DNA from: Aeromicrobium sp.
GTDB taxonomy: Bacteria; Actinomycetota; Actinomycetes; Propionibacteriales; Nocardioidaceae
Direction: 5' to 3'
Assembly: GCF_023146395.1 (NCBI RefSeq)
Contig: NZ_JAGLCD010000008.1
Location: 124,001 to 188,000 of the forward strand
Length of the DNA: 64,000 bases
Shown: positions 17,545 through 27,308 of the stretch, piece by piece
Layout: every line of letters starts with the position of its first letter
Numbering within the stretch: the stretch's first letter is position 1
Program-made: the position numbers and the translations under genes
The notes under the pieces: generated by a model
Told to the model about the DNA's origin: nothing
Database searches by the model: none
Seen by the model: only the letters and a program-made list of their open reading frames with translations

Positions 17545-18966
17545 TCAGAGGATCGCGCCGGGGGCGTACGCGGCGGCCTCCGGGTCGGCGTCCAGGACCT
17601 CCTGGATCCGCGCGAGGACCTCGGCGACCTGGTGGGTGGCGGCACCCGTGAACGCGATCGGCTCGGCCACGAGCGAGGCCAGGTCGGCCTCGGACAGGCC
17701 GAGACGGTCGTCGGCGGCCAGGCGCGCGAACAGGTCGTTCTCCGCCGTGCCCTGCTCGCGCATCTCGAGGGCCACCGTGACGGCGTGCTCCTTGATGGCC
17801 TCGTGCGCAGCCTCGCGGCCGACCCCCGCGCGGACGGCGGCCATCAGGACCTTCGTGGTGGCGAGGAACGGCAGGTAGCGGTCGAGCTCGCGCTGCACGA
17901 CGGCAGGGAAGACCCCGAACTCGTCGAGCACCGTCAGGAAGGTCTCGAACAGCCCGTCGGTCGCGTAGAACGCGTCGGGCAGGGCCACGCGCCGCACGAC
18001 CGAGCACGAGACGTCGCCCTCGTTCCACTGGTCGCCCGCGAGCTCGCCGATCATCGAGACGTAGCCGCGCAGGACGACCGCGAGGCCGTTGACGCGCTCG
18101 CACGAGCGGGTGTTCATCTTGTGCGGCATCGCGCTGGAGCCGACCTGGCCGGGCTTGAAGCCCTCGGTCACGAGCTCGTTGCCGGCCATCAGACGGATCG
18201 TCGTGGCGAGGTTGCTCGGCGCGGCCACGGTCTGGGCCAGCGCCGTGACGACGTCGTAGTCGAGCGAGCGCGGGTAGACCTGGCCGACGCTCGTCAGGAC
18301 CGTCGCGAAGCCCAGGTGGGCCGCGACCCGGTCCTCCAGCTCGGCCAGGAGGGCCACGTCTCCCCCGAGCAGGTCGAGCATGTCCTGACCCGTGCCGACG
18401 GGGCCCTTGATGCCGCGCAGCGGGTAGCGCTCCAGGAGCGAGTCGAGACGACCGAGCGCGACCAGGAGCTCGTCGGCGACCGTGGCGAAGCGCTTGCCCA
18501 TCGTGGTGGCCTGCGCGGCGACGTTGTGGCTGCGGCCTGCCATGACGAGCTCGGCGTTCTCGCCCGCGAGGTGGCCCAGGCGCGCCAGCGTCGCCACGAC
18601 GCGGCTGCGCACGAGCTCGAGGGAGGCCCTGACCTGCAGCTGCTCGACGTTCTCGGTGAGGTCGCGCGAGGTCATGCCCTTGTGGATGTGCTCGGTACCG
18701 GCGAGGGCGGCGAACTCCTCGATCCGAGCCTTGACGTCGTGGCGCGTGACGCGCTCCCGGGCCGCGATCGAGTCGAGGTCGACCTGGTCGACGACCGCCT
18801 CGTAGGCCTCGACGACGCCGTCGGGGGTCTCGATGCCCAGATCGCGCTGCGCCTTCAGGACCGCGATCCAGAGCTGGCGCTCCAGCACGATCTTGTGCTC
18901 GGGCGACCAGAGTCGGGCGAGCTCGGCGGAGGCGTAGCGCGAGGCGAGGACGTTCGGTGCGGTCAC
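17545..18966 (-). CDS. purB: adenylosuccinate lyase PurB
   Basis: Acts twice in purine synthesis: it splits SAICAR to AICAR plus fumarate and adenylosuccinate to AMP plus fumarate. At 473 residues it has the fumarase-superfamily signature SSAMPHKMNTRSCERV with the catalytic-loop Ser, plus GRSHNVAAQATTMGKR and MTSRDLTENVEQ. It lies upstream of purC on the same strand. Confidence 0.96.
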   Translation of the reverse strand: MTAPNVLASRYASAELARLWSPEHKIVLERQLWIAVLKAQRDLGIETPDGVVEAYEAVVDQVDLDSIAARERVTRHDVKARIEEFAALAGTEHIHKGMTSRDLTENVEQLQVRASLELVRSRVVATLARLGHLAGENAELVMAGRSHNVAAQATTMGKRFATVADELLVALGRLDSLLERYPLRGIKGPVGTGQDMLDLLGGDVALLAELEDRVAAHLGFATVLTSVGQVYPRSLDYDVVTALAQTVAAPSNLATTIRLMAGNELVTEGFKPGQVGSSAMPHKMNTRSCERVNGLAVVLRGYVSMIGELAGDQWNEGDVSCSVVRRVALPDAFYATDGLFETFLTVLDEFGVFPAVVQRELDRYLPFLATTKVLMAAVRAGVGREAAHEAIKEHAVTVALEMREQGTAENDLFARLAADDRLGLSEADLASLVAEPIAFTGAATHQVAEVLARIQEVLDADPEAAAYAPGAIL

Positions 18967-19005
18967 CGGCCCATTCTCGCAGGGGCCTCCGGCCCGACCG
19001 CCCCC

Positions 19006-19129
19006 GGCGGTGCGTCAGCGTCCGTTCCGAGCCCCGGGCGGTGCGTCAGCGTCCGTTCGGCGAGCGAAGACGGACGCGAGGTCACCGCCAGGCGGGAGCC
19101 GACGAGCCAGACCGACGCTAGGTCACCGC
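19006..19129. repeat. palindromic repeat element C (GGCGGTG family, third subtype)
   Basis: Two exact 21-bp left arms at 19006-19026 and 19037-19057 (ggcggtgcgtcagcgtccgtt) are followed by two diverged right arms ending at 19089 and 19129, both ending gtcaccgcc. Outer 7 bp and an inner gcgtc / gacgc segment pair, with an unpaired 4-5 base bulge between. It starts 17 bases after purD ends and fills most of the purD-purB gap. Confidence 0.75.
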
Positions 19130-19146
19130 CTACCGGGGCGGGAGGG

Positions 19147-20406
19147 TCAGGGGGCGATCTCGCCGAGCTCGGCCTTGAGCGCGATGTCGGTGCGGTGCTG
19201 GCCGCCCTCGATGATGATCGCGTCGACGCCGGAGTACGCACGCACGCGGGCCTGCTCGAGATCCTCGCCGACACCCGTCACGGCGAGCACCCGCCCACCC
19301 GCGGTGACCAGATGGCCGTCCGGGTCGAGCGCGGTGCCTGCGTGGATCACGTCGACGCCCTCGATCGCGTTCGCCGCGTCGACACCGAGGATACGGTCGC
19401 CGGAGCTGCTGGTGGCGGGGTAGCCGGCCGAGGCCATCACGACCGCGACGGCCGAGCCCCCCGTCCACTGCGGCAGACCGACCTCGGCGAGCGTTCCGTT
19501 GGCCGCGCCGCGCAGCAGGGCCGAGATCGGCGTGCGGAGCATCGCCAGCAGCGCCTGCGTCTCGGGGTCGCCGAACCGGGCGTTGAACTCGATGACGCGA
19601 ACGCCACGACTCGTCAGCGCAAGACCCGCGTAGAGGAGGCCGCTGAACGGGGTGCCGCGGCGGGCCATCTCCTCGACCGTGGGCACGAGCACCCGCCGGG
19701 TCACCTCGGCCACGAGGTCGTCCGGCGCCCACGGCAGCGGCGTGTAGGCGCCCATGCCACCGGTGTTCGGGCCCTCGTCGCCGTCGAGGGCACGCTTGAA
19801 GTCCTGCGCCGGCTGCAGCGGCAGCACCGTCGATCCGTCGGTGATCGCGAACAGCGACACCTCGGGACCGTCGAGGAACTCCTCGATCACGACCCGGTCG
19901 CAGGACAGTGCGTGGTCGAGGGCCTCCTGCCGGTCGTCGGTCACCACGACGCCCTTGCCGGCCGCGAGCGCGTCGTCCTTGACGACGTGGGGGGCGCCGA
20001 ACGCGTCGAGCGCCGCCTCGATCTCCTCCTGCGTCGTGCACACGCGCGCCATCGCGGTGGGCACCTCGGCGGCCGCCATGACCTCCTTGGCGAACGCCTT
20101 GGACCCCTCGATCTGCGCCGCGGCGGCACTGGGCCCGAAGCAGTCGATGCCAGCGGCGCGGACCGCGTCGGCGACGCCCGCGACGAGGGGGGCCTCCGGG
20201 CCGATCACGACGAGCTCGACCCCGAGGTCGGTGGCGAGCCGGGCCACCGCCTCGCCGTCGAGCGGGTCGACGTCGTGCAGGGTCGCGACCTGCGCGATGC
20301 CGGGGTTGCCGGGAGCGGCGTGCACCTCCGAGACGCCCGGGTCGCGAGACAGTGCCAGGGCGAGCGCGTGCTCGCGGCCGCCGGTGCCGATCACGAGGGT
20401 CTTCAC
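19147..20406 (-). CDS. purD: phosphoribosylamine-glycine ligase PurD
   Basis: GAR synthetase, step 2 of purine synthesis, 419 residues. An ATP-grasp enzyme with N-terminal VIGTGGREHALALALSRD, the central VVIEEFLDGPEVSLFA and PNTGGMGAYTPLPW, and the metal-binding RVIEFNARFGDPETQ. The GTG at 20406 is the start because the conserved KTLVIGTGGREHA begins there. A separate promoter-like TAGGGT lies 8 bases before it. Confidence 0.96.
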   Translation of the reverse strand: MKTLVIGTGGREHALALALSRDPGVSEVHAAPGNPGIAQVATLHDVDPLDGEAVARLATDLGVELVVIGPEAPLVAGVADAVRAAGIDCFGPSAAAAQIEGSKAFAKEVMAAAEVPTAMARVCTTQEEIEAALDAFGAPHVVKDDALAAGKGVVVTDDRQEALDHALSCDRVVIEEFLDGPEVSLFAITDGSTVLPLQPAQDFKRALDGDEGPNTGGMGAYTPLPWAPDDLVAEVTRRVLVPTVEEMARRGTPFSGLLYAGLALTSRGVRVIEFNARFGDPETQALLAMLRTPISALLRGAANGTLAEVGLPQWTGGSAVAVVMASAGYPATSSSGDRILGVDAANAIEGVDVIHAGTALDPDGHLVTAGGRVLAVTGVGEDLEQARVRAYSGVDAIIIEGGQHRTDIALKAELGEIAP

Positions 20407-20414
20407 ACGACACG

Positions 20415-20420
20415 ACCCTA
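20415..20420 (-). promoter_or_regulatory. candidate -10 box of purD
   Basis: TAGGGT on the minus strand lies 8 nt before the GTG start, with no Shine-Dalgarno sequence between. The gene upstream ends in a strong terminator, which supports an own promoter here. Confidence 0.45.
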
Positions 20421-20473
20421 CCGGCCGCCGCGGTCTCGTGGCCCACCTCGTCGTCACCAGGCTCGCGAGACAG

Positions 20474-20507
20474 GTGAAGGGCCCCGCCCGCAGGCGGAGC
20501 CCTTCAC
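20474..20507. terminator. strong hairpin terminator after the LPSTG protein gene
   Basis: Arms 20474-20488 (gtgaagggccccgcc) and 20493-20507 pair at 14 of 15 positions around a 4-nt loop, 16 bases after the surface-protein stop. It is the clearest intrinsic terminator fold in the left half and should insulate purD. Confidence 0.8.
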
Positions 20508-20522
20508 TGTCACGTGCTCAGG

Positions 20523-22244
20523 TCAGGCGGCGTGACGGCCCGTGAGACGTCGACGCATCAGCCAGGCCCCGGCGCCGACCATGGCCGCGCCGACGACTCC
20601 CGACATGAGCCAGACCGGCGCGCCCGTCGAGGGCAGCAGTCCACCGGCACCTCCACCGCCCCCGGAACCACCGGGAGCGGGCGGCACGAACGTCGCGGTC
20701 CGCGTCGTCGATCCGTCGGACTCGACCGGATCCCCGAAGGGGTCGGCACCCGAAGCCGTCGCCGTGTTGACGATCTCGCCCGCGGCGACGTCCTCGGCCG
20801 TGACCGTGTACGGGTCAGACGTGAACAGGACCTCGTCGTCGACCGCGATGTCGGCCGTCGCGGGATCGAGCCCGGTCACCATGGGGTCGTCGACCGTGAC
20901 GTCCGTGAGGTCCACGTTCCCCGTGTTCTCGACGACGAAACTGAAGTCGATCGTCTCGTTCACATCGGCCAGGCCGTTGCCGTTGGCGTCGTTCAGCTCG
21001 GCGAGCTTCGTGATCTCCAGGGCAGGATCGGGCTGCACCACGTTCGAGGTGAACGTGGAGGTGTTGTTGTCCGTCACAGGGTCGGACTCATTGCCGAGCA
21101 CAGATGCGGAGTTCGTCAAGGCCCCGGTGCTCGTGGCCTCCACCCGGGCGGTGATCGTGTACTCGGCGGACTCGCCGACAGCCAGGGCGCCACCGACGCA
21201 GGTCACCGTGCTGCTGCTCACGGAGCAGCCCGCGTCGTCGCTCGCGACGTCCACCACACCGGTCGGCACCGTGTCGGAGACCACGTGACCGCTCGAGCTG
21301 CCGGGGCCCATGTTGGTGACGGTCAGCGTGTATTCGATGGGCAGGCCAGCCACTGCCTGGTCGGGGCCTGTCTTGACGACGCCGAGATCGGCGGGCGCAC
21401 CGAGCGCCGCCGTGCCGTCGTTGTTGTTCGTCGTGGGGCCGGGGCTCGAGGCGACGAAGGTGAAGGTCGGCGCGTCACTGGCCGGGTCCGCGATCGAGAT
21501 CTGTCGAACCGTCCCGGTCGTGTTGTTGGAGAAGCCGAGGTTGCCGTTGCCGTAGGTCCACGCGGCACCATAGACGTAGGGCGTCTCACCCGTCGCCTCG
21601 GTCGCAAAGAAGTCGACCTCGCCCGTGCCGGGGTCGACGCGGGTCATCGTCCCGGTGGAGTTGATGCCCCAGAAATAGCCACCCACCTCCGCGAGGTCGG
21701 CCACGCCAGGTTCGGCCGACAACGTCTGCGAGCGCGCGGCGTTCTCGAGCCCCGTGGCCATGTCGATCGCCGTCAGCGTCGTGCTGCCGTTGTTGATGTA
21801 GAGGTGGCCCTCGTAGGCGACGCCGACGTGGTGCCCACCGAAGATCGTCGGTCCGACCTGCGTGACGACACCGTTCTCGCCGATCCGCACCAGGCTGCCC
21901 GCCTCGATCGCCGTCACGCCGTCACCGGCGGGGCGGTCGCTGGAGGCGATGCCGAAGATGTAGCCCGTGGCCTCGTCGAAGCCGATGGCGTTGTACGAGA
22001 CGCCCGAGTTCGGCCCCTCAGGGTTGAACGTCACGGCGCCGCTTCCGTCCGTGGTGGCGGTGAACAGCGCGGTCGGCGCCTGCTGGGCGATGAAGATCGT
22101 CGCCCGGGTCGGGTCGAAGGGGTCGCCCGGAGCCGCGCCGGCCGGAGCCGACGAGAGAGCGAGGGCGGAGGCTGCGAGAGCTGTGACCGCAAGACTGGCT
22201 CCGAGCCGGGACGCGAGGCGTGGCACGCCACATTTCAAGAACAT
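20523..22244 (-). CDS. secreted LPSTG-anchored surface protein with DUF11-type repeats
   Basis: A 573-residue cell-wall protein. Residues ~1-38 are a signal peptide (basic start, LAVTALAASALALSSAPAGA). Residues ~40-265 form a repeat-strand domain resembling DUF6923-like propellers (YIFGIASSDRP, GYFWGINSTG). A DUF11-like Ig domain follows (EYTLTVTNMGPGSSSG), then a second Ig-like CshA/DUF7507-type domain (ITKLAELNDANGNGLADVNE). The sortase signal LPSTG is at 537-541, followed by a hydrophobic helix and the basic tail MRRRLTGRH. AAGGA precedes ATG. The class E sortase at 41612 is the likely anchoring enzyme. The ligand is unknown. Confidence 0.88.
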   Translation of the reverse strand: MFLKCGVPRLASRLGASLAVTALAASALALSSAPAGAAPGDPFDPTRATIFIAQQAPTALFTATTDGSGAVTFNPEGPNSGVSYNAIGFDEATGYIFGIASSDRPAGDGVTAIEAGSLVRIGENGVVTQVGPTIFGGHHVGVAYEGHLYINNGSTTLTAIDMATGLENAARSQTLSAEPGVADLAEVGGYFWGINSTGTMTRVDPGTGEVDFFATEATGETPYVYGAAWTYGNGNLGFSNNTTGTVRQISIADPASDAPTFTFVASSPGPTTNNNDGTAALGAPADLGVVKTGPDQAVAGLPIEYTLTVTNMGPGSSSGHVVSDTVPTGVVDVASDDAGCSVSSSTVTCVGGALAVGESAEYTITARVEATSTGALTNSASVLGNESDPVTDNNTSTFTSNVVQPDPALEITKLAELNDANGNGLADVNETIDFSFVVENTGNVDLTDVTVDDPMVTGLDPATADIAVDDEVLFTSDPYTVTAEDVAAGEIVNTATASGADPFGDPVESDGSTTRTATFVPPAPGGSGGGGGAGGLLPSTGAPVWLMSGVVGAAMVGAGAWLMRRRLTGRHAA

Positions 22245-22421
22245 GATGAGGATCCTTCGGTTGCGGTTTGATCCTCGCGATTCCCCCGAGGATGATCCGC
22301 GCCGCGGCCCGTCAGCTCGGTCACGTGTACCGCCGGCCAGCAGCGTGGCGTGAGGAAACTAACAGAGCAGATCAGCGCCGCGGTGAACGCAATGGGCCTT
22401 GAGTCCATGACCTTGGTCACA

Positions 22422-23795
<1,374 letters not shown>

Positions 23796-23811
23796 CTAGC
23801 CGCCGGAGCCC

Positions 23812-23817
23812 TACTGT
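23812..23817 (+). promoter_or_regulatory. -10 box of the lipid kinase gene
   Basis: TACTGT lies 7 nt before ATG 23825 with no ribosome-binding site between, which fits a leaderless transcript. Confidence 0.5.
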
Positions 23818-23824
23818 CTCCATC

Positions 23825-24760
23825 ATGAGCACCCCAGACCGACGGTCGTCGTCACCGTGGACCGTGGTCGTGAACTCCGCGGCGGGCAGCAGCGCGGACG
23901 ACGTCGTCGACCAGGTCGTGGCGGCACTGCGCGACCGCGTCGAGGTCACGGTGGCCCGCACGTCCGACCTCGACGACCTCACCTCCGCACTCACCCGGGT
24001 CCCTGCCGACGGCACCGTCGTGGTGCTGGGCGGCGACGGCAGCCTGCACGCCGTGGTGGCGGCGCTGGACCACGTCGACCGCCTGCGCGACGTCGTCGTG
24101 GGCCTCGTGCCGCTCGGCACCGGCAACGACTTCGCCCGCACGATCGAGGTCGACCCCACCGACCCGGTCGCCACGGCGCGGGACCTGCTCGAGGCGACCG
24201 AGCGCGACGTCGACCTGATCCGCGCCGGCGACGGCTCGGTCGTGGTCAACGCCGCGCACGTCGGGGTCGGCGCCGATGCCGCCGTGGCCGCCAAGCCGTG
24301 GAAGGAACGATTCGGCATCGTCGGCTACGCGGTGGGCGCGATCGCCTCGGGCTTCTCGGCCGAGGGGTTCCGGGGCGAGGTCCACGTCGACGGTGAGGCC
24401 GTGCCCGTCCGGGGGCGCCTGCTCCAGGTCGCGGTCGGCAACGGGCGGTACATCGGCGGCGGCACCCCGCTGCTCCCCCAGGCCGACCCCTTCGACGGCC
24501 GGCTCGACGTCGTCGTGTCGTGGGCGGACCGGCCCCTGCGGCGGCTGAAGTACGCCTGGAAGCTCCGCAGCGGTCGCCACGTCGAGGGTGACGACACCGA
24601 GCCCGTGCGCGGCACGACCCTGTCGGTCCTGGTGCGCGGATCGGCCCTGCGCGAGGGCATCCCCGGCAACTCCGACGGCGAGCTCACCGACCCGGCCACG
24701 ACCCACACGTGGACCCTGGAGCCCGGCGCCTGGCGACTGCTGGTGCCGACCCGCCCGTGA
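23825..24760 (+). CDS. diacylglycerol kinase family lipid kinase
   Basis: A 311-residue DagK/YegS-type kinase that phosphorylates a lipid alcohol such as diacylglycerol. The nucleotide-binding motif GGDGSLHAVVAAL and the adjoining VPLGTGNDFART are intact. N-terminal VVVNSAAGSS is the family's first strand. ATG 23825 was chosen because the upstream open frame carries the intergenic hairpin, and a -10 box sits 7 bases before this ATG. The stop overlaps the MATE gene start. Confidence 0.88.
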   Translation: MSTPDRRSSSPWTVVVNSAAGSSADDVVDQVVAALRDRVEVTVARTSDLDDLTSALTRVPADGTVVVLGGDGSLHAVVAALDHVDRLRDVVVGLVPLGTGNDFARTIEVDPTDPVATARDLLEATERDVDLIRAGDGSVVVNAAHVGVGADAAVAAKPWKERFGIVGYAVGAIASGFSAEGFRGEVHVDGEAVPVRGRLLQVAVGNGRYIGGGTPLLPQADPFDGRLDVVVSWADRPLRRLKYAWKLRSGRHVEGDDTEPVRGTTLSVLVRGSALREGIPGNSDGELTDPATTHTWTLEPGAWRLLVPTRP

Positions 24761-26085
24761 GCCGTCCCGCGCCTCGCGCCGGGACGTCGCGCCAGATCCT
24801 CGCGGTCGCGGTGCCGGCGTTCGCGGCCCTCGTGGCCGAGCCGGTCATGCTGCTGGCCGACACCGCGATGATCGGCCACCTCGGCACGCCCGAGCTCGCC
24901 GGGCTCGCGGTCGCCTCGGTCGTGCTGACCACCGCGATCGGGTTGTGCGTGTTCCTCGCCTACGGCACGACCTCGGCCGTCGCCCGCAGCCACGGGGCCG
25001 GCCGGGAGGCCGAGGCCGGCGCCCAGGCCGTGGGCGGGCTCTGGCTCGCCGCGTCGCTCGGAGTCGTGCTGGCCGTGCTGACGGTCGCGACGGCCGGACC
25101 CGTCGCGACCGCGCTCGCGAGCTCCCCCGACGTCGCGGGGCACGCAGCGACGTACCTGCGCATCAGCGCGGCCGGGGTGCCGGCGGCGCTGCTGATGCTG
25201 GCCGCCACCGGCGCCCTGCGCGGGGTGCTCGACCTGAGGACTCCGCTCGTCGTCACGGTGTCGAGCTGCGGGGCCAACGTCGCCCTGAACGCCGTGCTGA
25301 TCTACGGCCTCGGCTGGGGCGTGGCAGGGGCGGCGCTCGGCACGGTCGTCGCGCAGTGGGGCGCCGCGGCCTGGCTCACCGCTGCGGTCCTGCGCCAGCT
25401 GCGCACGGGCGAGGTCAGCGGACGGCCCCGGCTGGACGCGCTGCTGCAGGCTGCCCGCGCCGGCGTGCCCCTCCTGGTGCGCACCGGGACGCTCCGGATC
25501 GCGGTGCTGCTGGCGACCGCCGTGGCCGCGACGTTCGGCGACGCGTCGCTCGCAGCGCACCAGGTGACGGCGACGCTCGTGACGCTGTGCGCCTTCGCCC
25601 TCGACGCCCTGGCGATCGCCGGCCAGACCCTGACCGGCCGCTCCCTCGGGGCCGGCGACGCGGACCTGACCCGAGCGCTGACCGGGCAGATGGTGCGCTG
25701 GGGCTGGGGCGTCGGGGCCGTGATCGGGACGGTCCTGGCGCTCGCGAGCCCCTGGGTCCCTGGCGCGTTCACGAGCGACTCGGACGTCGCGGCCGTGCTC
25801 GTGCCCGCCGTGCTGGCGGCCGCGCTCGTGCAGCCGCTCTCCGGTGCGGTCTTCGTGCTCGACGGCGTGCTGATCGGCGCGGGCGACGGCCGCTACCTTG
25901 CGGCTGCCGGCATCGTGGTCCTGATCGTGTACGCGCCGCTCGTGCTGCTCGTCGGCGTCGCGGACGCGGGACTGACGTGGCTGTGGATCGCCTACGCGGG
26001 CTTCATCGGTGCCCGCTGGGTCACGCTCGAGCACCGCCGCCGCAGCGAGCGGTGGATCGTGCTGGGCCCCGCCGCGGCGTCCTGA
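24757..26085 (+). CDS. MATE-family efflux transporter (DinF-like)
   Basis: A 442-residue multidrug and toxin extrusion family protein with about 12 hydrophobic helices. N-terminal pattern PAFAALVAEPVMLLADTAMIGHLGT is characteristic of the DinF branch. It probably exports cationic drugs or metabolites using H+ or Na+. GTG 24757 overlaps the lipid kinase stop as GTGA, so the two are co-translated; the functional link is unknown. Confidence 0.87.
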   Translation: MSRPAPRAGTSRQILAVAVPAFAALVAEPVMLLADTAMIGHLGTPELAGLAVASVVLTTAIGLCVFLAYGTTSAVARSHGAGREAEAGAQAVGGLWLAASLGVVLAVLTVATAGPVATALASSPDVAGHAATYLRISAAGVPAALLMLAATGALRGVLDLRTPLVVTVSSCGANVALNAVLIYGLGWGVAGAALGTVVAQWGAAAWLTAAVLRQLRTGEVSGRPRLDALLQAARAGVPLLVRTGTLRIAVLLATAVAATFGDASLAAHQVTATLVTLCAFALDALAIAGQTLTGRSLGAGDADLTRALTGQMVRWGWGVGAVIGTVLALASPWVPGAFTSDSDVAAVLVPAVLAAALVQPLSGAVFVLDGVLIGAGDGRYLAAAGIVVLIVYAPLVLLVGVADAGLTWLWIAYAGFIGARWVTLEHRRRSERWIVLGPAAAS

Positions 26086-26094
26086 GGTGGCGCC

Positions 26095-26499
26095 TCAGCC
26101 GACGAGGATCGCGTACGCCTCCGGGCTCGACTCGCGCAGGAACTCGCGGCAGCGGTGGGCCTCGGGCGCGTCGCCGAGGCGCTCCGACCCGTCGGCCAGC
26201 ACGGCCAGCGAGCGCAGGAAGCCACGATTGGGCTCGTGCGCCCACGGCACCGGGCCGAAGCCCTTCCAGCCGTTGCGACGGAGCAGGTCGAGCGAGCGGT
26301 GGTACGACGTGCGCGCGAAGGCGTAGCCCTCGACGTCGCTGCCTCCGGCGAGCGCCTCGGCGGCGAGCAGGGCCCAGGCGAGGGTCGACTCGGGGGTCGT
26401 GGCCGCGACGTCGCGCGCGGGCTCGCCCGCCGCGATCCGGCTCGCACCCGGGTCCTCGGGCAGCAGGGTCTCCGGCGGCTCTCCCAGCAGGTTCGTCAT
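26095..26499 (-). CDS. DUF3151 family protein
   Basis: A 134-residue soluble protein matching the actinobacterial DUF3151 pattern: MTNLLGEPPETLLPED, then GYAFARTSYHRSLDLLRRNGW and GPVPWAHEPNRGFLRSL, and a C-terminal CREFLRESSPEAY. Its function is unknown. The ATG follows a -10 box by 7 bases, so it is probably leaderless. It is convergent with the MATE gene, with 9 bases between stops. Confidence 0.82.
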   Translation of the reverse strand: MTNLLGEPPETLLPEDPGASRIAAGEPARDVAATTPESTLAWALLAAEALAGGSDVEGYAFARTSYHRSLDLLRRNGWKGFGPVPWAHEPNRGFLRSLAVLADGSERLGDAPEAHRCREFLRESSPEAYAILVG

Positions 26500-26506
26500 G
26501 ACGCCG

Positions 26507-26512
26507 ACCCTA
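26507..26512 (-). promoter_or_regulatory. -10 box of the DUF3151 gene
   Basis: TAGGGT followed by cggcgtc and ATG on the minus strand. The same 16-base string precedes the lipoprotein gene at 48777. Confidence 0.5.
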
Positions 26513-26534
26513 GCCGGGGGATCTACCGCGGGTC

Positions 26535-27203
26535 TCACTCGGCGTCGAGGTCCTGGGCGAAGACGCGGAAGTCGCCGTGGTCGCGGTGCATCGTCCACAG
26601 GAGCTCGGCGAGGACCTCGGGATCCTTGCGCGGGTGGCCGGGCTCGATCGACCCCGGGATGATCAGCTGCCCGACGTGGATGTCGTCCGGAGCGAGCGCC
26701 TCGTGCAGCATCTGGCCGAGCGCCGACTCCCCCGCGAAGGCGACCGAGGTGCCGGCGAACTTCGCGACCGGCCGCACCGCGCTGCCGCCGTTGACCAGCA
26801 GCACCGTGCCGCCACCGAGGAAGCGCATGTGCTGGGTCACGTGGTGCACCGCGGCGAGCGGACCGAGGATCGAGAACTCGAGCGCGGGCTGGAGATCCTC
26901 GACCGTCGTCTCGAGCACGGGGCGCAGGTACTCCTTGGCCGGCAGCGGGCTGTACTGCAGCACGTCGATGGGTCCGAGGTCGGCCGAGATCGCGTCGAGC
27001 GCCTCGCGGATCGACGCGGGCCGGCGCACGTCGGCGGTGTACCCACGGGCTTCGATTCCCTCGGCCTGCAGCGTCTCCGCGAGCTGGCGGGTGCGGCCCA
27101 CGTTGCGCGAGACCAGCCCGACCGAGAAGCCCTCCTGCGCGAACCGGCGGGCCACGGCCGCTCCGAGATTGGATCCGGCACCGATGATCGCGAGGGTCGG
27201 CAT
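26535..27203 (-). CDS. SDR-like Rossmann protein lacking the YxxxK pair
   Basis: A 222-residue short-chain dehydrogenase fold protein. The dinucleotide site reads LAIIGAGSNLGAAVARRF, a variant of TGxxxGxG, and the active-site Ser may be in LLVNGGSAV. Where the catalytic Tyr and Lys (YxxxK) should follow, the sequence is FAGTSVAFAGESALGQ with neither residue. It may be a non-classical reductase or a binding protein. AGGAGGA precedes the ATG. It lies 105 bases after the ligase of the nitrilase operon on the same strand, so membership is possible but not shown. Confidence 0.75.
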   Translation of the reverse strand: MPTLAIIGAGSNLGAAVARRFAQEGFSVGLVSRNVGRTRQLAETLQAEGIEARGYTADVRRPASIREALDAISADLGPIDVLQYSPLPAKEYLRPVLETTVEDLQPALEFSILGPLAAVHHVTQHMRFLGGGTVLLVNGGSAVRPVAKFAGTSVAFAGESALGQMLHEALAPDDIHVGQLIIPGSIEPGHPRKDPEVLAELLWTMHRDHGDFRVFAQDLDAE

Positions 27204-27308
27204 GGGTGTTCCTCCTGCAGCGTCGACGTGGGGACCTCCACCCTCTCCCGAGGGCGCCAGGTTTGCAGGTCGACGCCCAGCGCGCCCGCCGATTCGTCGG
27301 GAGGGGGA

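Noticed and set aside
13892-17878. Very long plus-strand open frame of 1328 codons opposite fadD and purC, also crossing the antiporter gene
   Set aside because: Its translation is Arg/Asp/Val-rich with no family motif, and it runs antisense to fadD and purC and out of frame over the antiporter. It is a GC-rich shadow frame.
17632-20535. 967-codon plus-strand frame opposite purB and purD
   Set aside because: Shadow of two conserved purine genes; it also crosses repeat element C, with no motif.
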